This document shows, piece by piece, positions 60,202-64,000 of a stretch of 64,000 bases of DNA. This DNA comes from Arthrobacter pascens. GTDB taxonomy: Bacteria; Actinomycetota; Actinomycetes; Actinomycetales; Micrococcaceae. Position 1 is the first letter of the stretch. Each line of letters starts with the position of its first letter. The position numbers were made by a program, and so were the translations under genes. The DNA lies in the NCBI RefSeq assembly GCF_017052465.1, contig NZ_JAFHKT010000114.1:28490-92489 (forward strand). The letters run 5' to 3'. The notes beneath the pieces were generated by a model. That model had not been told where the DNA came from. It saw only the letters and a list, made by a program, of their open reading frames with translations, and did no database searches.

Positions 60202-61755
60202 CTACAGCCGGTCGTGCGTCACATCCGCCGGAGCAGCCTTCGCCACGGGAAGCGGGGCGGTCTCATCCACGAGTTCCGCGCGGGCGCGGCCGCGGCCGCG
60301 GACCCACAGGCGGTAGGCCAGCAGCAATGCCGCAAGCCACGCCCCGCCAACGTAGAGGGCCACGCGGGTCTCCTCGAAGACTCCCAGGACGGCGATCACC
60401 AGGGCCATGAAGGCGATGGTCAGGACGGACGCCGCCGGCCACCACGGGGACGGGAACTCGGACGCCGGGAGGCCGCTGCGGGCAATCTCGCGCTTCATGG
60501 CAACGTGCGAGGCAAGGATCATCACCCAGACCCATACGGTGGCGAAGGTGGCGATCGAAGCGATCAGTACAAAGACGTCCTCCGGTATCACCGCGTTCAG
60601 GACCACGCCGGCCAAGAGGATTCCGGCCATCATGACCACGGTCATCCAGGGAACGCCGTGGCGGGACACCTTCCCGAAGCTCTGCGGTGCATGGCCCTGG
60701 CCCGCCAGCCCGAACAGGATGCGCCCCGCGCCGAAGATGTCGCTGTTGATGGCGGAAAGCGCTGCGGTGATGACCACTGCATTCAGGATGTGGGGCGCCG
60801 CCGGGATTCCCAGTCCGCTGAAGATCTGCACGAACGGGCTGCCGTTGCTGCCGATTTCATTCCACGGGAACAGGCTCATCAGCACGCCGAGGGTCAGCAC
60901 GTAGAACAGCAGCACCCGGACGGGGACCGTGTTGACGGCCTTCGGGATCACCTTCTTGGGATCCGCGGCCTCGCCGGCGGTGATGCCGATAGTCTCGATC
61001 CCGCCGAAGGCGAACATCACCACGGCGAACGAGGCCAGGAGCCCTTCGAAGCCGTTGGGAAGGAATCCGCCGTGTTCGACGAGGTTCCCCAGCCCGGGGG
61101 CGGCGGCGGATCCTCCGGTCTGGAAGCCGAAGACGATGATGGCAGCGCCGGCGGCGATCATGGCAATGATGGCCGCCACCTTGATGAGGGAGAACCAGAA
61201 CTCCAGCTCGCCGAAGACCTTGACACTGAGCAGATTCAGGGCAGCCAAAAAGGAGATGATGGCAAGAATCCAGATCCAGCGGTCAACGTCAGGGAACCAA
61301 AAGCCCATGTAAATGCTGAAGGCCGTGACGTCCGCGATGGCCACAATCGCCATTTCGAAGACGTAGGTCCATCCGGTGATGAAACCGGCCCGTGGCCCTA
61401 GATACCGCCCGGCATACTGCCCGAAGGAGCCCGAGACGGGATGCCGCACGGCCATCTCACCCAGGGCGCGCATCACCATGAACACTGCCGCGCCGCCAAT
61501 AATGTAGGCCAGCAGCACGGCGGGTCCGGCTTTCTGGATGGCGGAGGCCGAGCCATAGAACAGGCCCGTGCCGATCGCCGAGCCCAGGGCCATGAAGCGG
61601 ATGTGGCGCACGTTGAGGCCGCGGTTCAGGACGGCACCTGCGGTTTTCTCCAGCCCGGCGCCGAAGGAGGCCGCGGCCTGCGGCGCCCTTGTCGTGCCGT
61701 CTGTGGTGGCACCGCCGTCTGAGGTGGTCCTGCTGTCTGTGGGCGCTTGTTGCAT
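60202..61755 (-). CDS. Amino acid permease (AAT/APC family), probable histidine permease
   Basis: A 517-residue transporter with about twelve helices. It starts [22 protein letters not shown], the APC consensus loop, followed by [21 protein letters not shown] and [16 protein letters not shown]. Both ends are polar. It belongs to the group of histidine, proline and GABA permeases. Position between an IclR gene and hutU, and the shared palindrome 89 bp upstream, favour histidine. Confidence 0.88.
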   Translation of the reverse strand: MQQAPTDSRTTSDGGATTDGTTRAPQAAASFGAGLEKTAGAVLNRGLNVRHIRFMALGSAIGTGLFYGSASAIQKAGPAVLLAYIIGGAAVFMVMRALGEMAVRHPVSGSFGQYAGRYLGPRAGFITGWTYVFEMAIVAIADVTAFSIYMGFWFPDVDRWIWILAIISFLAALNLLSVKVFGELEFWFSLIKVAAIIAMIAAGAAIIVFGFQTGGSAAAPGLGNLVEHGGFLPNGFEGLLASFAVVMFAFGGIETIGITAGEAADPKKVIPKAVNTVPVRVLLFYVLTLGVLMSLFPWNEIGSNGSPFVQIFSGLGIPAAPHILNAVVITAALSAINSDIFGAGRILFGLAGQGHAPQSFGKVSRHGVPWMTVVMMAGILLAGVVLNAVIPEDVFVLIASIATFATVWVWVMILASHVAMKREIARSGLPASEFPSPWWPAASVLTIAFMALVIAVLGVFEETRVALYVGGAWLAALLLAYRLWVRGRGRARAELVDETAPLPVAKAAPADVTHDRL

Positions 61756-61843
61756 GCCAATACCTTCTCGTCTTTGGGAGGGGGATCGCTATCCAGCAGA
61801 CCATTTCCGGGCTGCAGGTGATGAGCCTCACGGATCTTTGCTG

Positions 61844-61857
61844 TCTTTGATTCCAGA
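61844..61857. promoter_or_regulatory. HutR-like palindrome upstream of permease
   Basis: TCTTTGATTCCAGA lies 89 bp before the permease start and shares GATTCCAGA with the site before the SDR gene. Confidence 0.5.
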
Positions 61858-61965
61858 CTGTCTGCTGTCCGGGCCGCAGCCGAGCGCGAAAGGACACTGG
61901 GGGCCCTGCGCAGCGACCCCGCCTGTGTCCGCATTAATGTCGGTGCCTCCTGAGATGCTTTGCGT

Positions 61966-63667
61966 ATGGAAAGCAGAGCCGCTGTGGAGACGTTGGAGGC
62001 CGTCGAGGCCTCTGTCGCTGCGCTGGCTGTTTTGGTCCGCGGCGGGGCGAAAAACCTAGGCCCGGCCGCTGCGGACCCTCTTCGGGATCAGGCGGATGCG
62101 TGCCTGGACGGCATGGCTGAAGTGGCCCGGGTGGAAGCAAGAATGGCCGCCCTGAGAGTGCACCTTGCCGCAGGATATGCCAACGCCGCCAGAGCCATGG
62201 CCGCACCCGCACTGTCTCCGCAGGAACACACCGCCCAAGACATGGCCGTGACGGCTGAGGTCGCGTGTGTCCTGACGGTCAGCGAACGCACTGCCGGCGC
62301 GCTTCTCTCTGAAGCCCACACGCTCACCACCGCTCTGCCGCTGACACTGTCCGCGCTGCAGGCCGGGAGCATTTCGTGGCAGCACGCCCGGGTCATAATC
62401 GACGAAACCGCCAACCTCGACGCCGGAGGTGCTGCGCGTATGGAGGCGCATTTCCTGGGCCAGGAGGCGCCCACTCCCGCCAGGGGCTGCCCGGTCGGGG
62501 ATCTTGCACCGGCCCGGTTCCGTGCAAAGGCCCGGATCTGGCGGGAACGGCACCACCCGGTGAGCATCGAGAAGCGCCATGCCCGCAGCGTCGTCGACCG
62601 CCGGGTGGAGTGCACCCCGGACCGCGACGGCATGGCCTGGCTTTCCGCCTACCTGCCTGCCGGCCAGGCCGCGGGCATCTGGGACCGCATCACCACCGCC
62701 GCAAGAGCACTGCAGGGAGCGGAGGAGGCCAGAACCCTCGCGCAGCTTCGTGCCGATGTCGCCGCCACCTGGCTCCTCACCGCTGGACTCGAACGAACGC
62801 CGTCTGGCACTGCCAAAGGCAGCGACGACGGCACCCTCGCGGGATGGCGCGCCGGGAGGCGCCCTCGAAGACGGCTTGTTGCACGGCGTGCTGGAGGGCG
62901 GGCCGGCAAGCCATCCATCATTTGGTGATGTTCCGTTCCCGGCAGCCCAGGTCCTCGTCACCGTTCCGGTGCTTTCGCTGCTGGGATTGACCGAGGAGCC
63001 GGCCATGTTGGACGGGTACGGCCCGATTCCACCATCCGTGGCGCGCGCCCTTGTTGCCGACGGGGCATCGTCGTTCCTGAGAGTGTTGACTGATCCGCGC
63101 GACGGTGCGCCATTGGAGATCGGGCGGACCAGCTACCGGATTCCCAAAACGCTGCGGCAATGGCTGCGGCTGAGGGACGCGAAATGCACGTTCCCCTGCT
63201 GCGGCAACCATTCCCTGGACAACGACGCAGACCATCTCCTTGCCTGGGCCCACGGCGGATCCACCGGGATCAGCAACCTCGGTCAACCATGCCCCAAACA
63301 CCACCGCCTCAGACATACCACCGCATGGACGCCCACCGGCGCCAGCGCCAACCATCCGCCTGGCTGGATCTCGCCCACGGGCCGCACATATGCCAGTGAA
63401 CAACCCGACTGGGAACCCCCGCGGTGGCCAAGCCAGCTCCTTGCCATGGTCAAGAACCTTGGGCCCGGCACCCCCGGGCAGGCCGAGAACAACTGTGGCC
63501 ACGCCGAGCCCGGAACTCCTGGGACGGACAGTGACCTGGTGACACCCGCGGACCTCACGACACTCGAGGACCTGCTGCCCCAGGCCGAACTGACGGATCA
63601 TCCCGTAGCCGAGGACCCTTTCAGCGACTGGGCGCTCTTTTTGTCAGAGGCATTCGCGGACCGCTAG
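61966..63667 (+). pseudogene. DUF222/HNH endonuclease gene split by a frameshift
   Basis: Two overlapping frames together make one protein of about 565 residues. The first (61966-62928) is the DUF222 domain, with VACVLTVSERTAGALLSEAH and SWQHARVIIDETANL, ending in a scrambled Arg-rich tail. The second (from about 62850, to 63667) holds QVLVTVPVLSLLGL and the HNH domain CTFPCCGNHSLDNDADHLLA with CPKHHRLRH. The frame changes by one base at about 62835-62870. The family (13E12-like) is multicopy in actinobacteria and behaves like a mobile or repeated gene. Either a true pseudogene or a sequencing error. Confidence 0.8.
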
Positions 63668-63874
63668 CTGTGTCCTTCAGCGGCCCGAACGCCGCCGCCG
63701 TGACGGACCATGTTTATCTCCCGCGCCGGCAGGTGCCATCACATTCCGCGCGTGCACCCCGTCTGGAATCCCGGACAGCACCCTCTCGAAAGCCCTGTCC
63801 GGCCTGTCCGGGAGGGGCTTTAGTTGATACAGAAGCACTTCTCCGAACCACCCAGCAACACGAAGGAGCCCCTC
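63668..63874. promoter_or_regulatory. hutU upstream region with HutR-like site
   Basis: TCTGGAATCCCGGA (63762-63775) lies 100 bp before the hutU start. A hairpin, AAAGCCC...GGGCTTT (63788-63820), follows and may be a leader structure or a terminator for the gene to the left. Confidence 0.5.
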
Positions 63875-64000
63875 ATGGCACCCGCCGATTTCACTACCGG
63901 TGCCCGCCCGGTCAAAGCGGCCCGCGGCACCGAGCTCACCGCCAAGTCCTGGCAGACGGAAGCCCCGCTGCGCATGCTCATGAATAACCTGGATCCCGAG
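63875..64000 (+). CDS. hutU: Urocanate hydratase, N-terminal fragment (cut by window edge)
   Basis: The ATG at 63875, 8 nt after AAGGAG, opens 42 codons to the window end. [18 protein letters not shown] and [19 protein letters not shown] are the highly conserved start of urocanate hydratase, which converts urocanate to imidazolone propionate in histidine breakdown. The rest lies outside the window. The permease, IclR and shared palindromes to its left form a hut locus with it. Confidence 0.9.
   Translation, partial: MAPADFTTGARPVKAARGTELTAKSWQTEAPLRMLMNNLDPE

Overview
The window comes from a high-GC actinobacterium. Its gene content (Ku/LigD end joining, a HutR-like IclR regulator, DUF222/HNH genes, AzlCD, GH65 phosphorylase, actinobacterial PTS-fru order) points to the Micrococcaceae, most likely an Arthrobacter or Pseudarthrobacter relative. 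That placement is inferred from gene content, not from a marker gene. About 60 genes are supported. I saw no rRNA, tRNA, CRISPR array or complete insertion sequence.

Region by region. 1-2.3 kb: divergent ligD (cut by the window edge) and ku, then a small Rho_N protein and an SRPBCC protein. 2.4-6.9 kb: a fructose PTS operon on the minus strand (DeoR regulator, fruK, fruA, ptsH) with operator-like repeats and a strong terminator. 6.9-11.6 kb: a small membrane protein, an esterase, and a beta-phosphoglucomutase/GH65 disaccharide phosphorylase pair behind a LacI-type operator. 11.6-24 kb: housekeeping and accessory genes (MFS, PxpA, secreted M1 peptidase with an inserted domain, DUF445, GDPD, AzlCD, TetR, thiamine-binding protein, O-methyltransferase). 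24-27.2 kb: a secreted FG-GAP repeat protein and a signal peptidase I. 27.3-30.8 kb: a decayed dps remnant followed by a compact three-gene cassette (acyl-CoA dehydrogenase, PIG-L deacetylase fused to a NodS-like methyltransferase, GT2 glycosyltransferase). 30.8-34.3 kb: envelope and stress-type genes. 34.5-47.7 kb: an orphan SigF/SigB-type sigma factor, then a large heptose and glycosyltransferase cluster (GmhA, GmhB, two HldE-like proteins, three GT9 and two GT4 enzymes, an SDR and an aldehyde dehydrogenase). 47.8-57.4 kb: a spermidine-synthase-like protein, a LysR/3-hydroxybutyrate dehydrogenase pair, and a NitT/TauT-type ABC transporter divergent from an IclR, CoA-transferase and HMG-CoA-lyase-like operon. 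57.4-64 kb: small DNA-binding proteins, an SDR, an IclR regulator, an amino-acid permease, a frameshifted DUF222/HNH gene and the start of hutU.

How the genes work together. The fru genes import and phosphorylate fructose. The GH65/PGM pair splits an alpha-glucobiose to glucose 6-phosphate. The 51-57 kb block looks like uptake, CoA activation and cleavage of a branched hydroxy-acid. The last 5 kb looks like a histidine-utilisation locus tied together by a shared palindrome. The heptose cluster should build a nucleotide-activated heptose and attach it to an envelope glycan, which is unusual in a Gram-positive lacking LPS. The cassette at 27.5-30.8 kb resembles the core Nod-factor chemistry (sugar polymerisation or transfer, N-deacetylation, N-methylation) and has no product that I know of. 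A 12-bp palindrome close to TAAGCATGCTTA recurs upstream of several stress-type genes and may mark an undescribed regulon.
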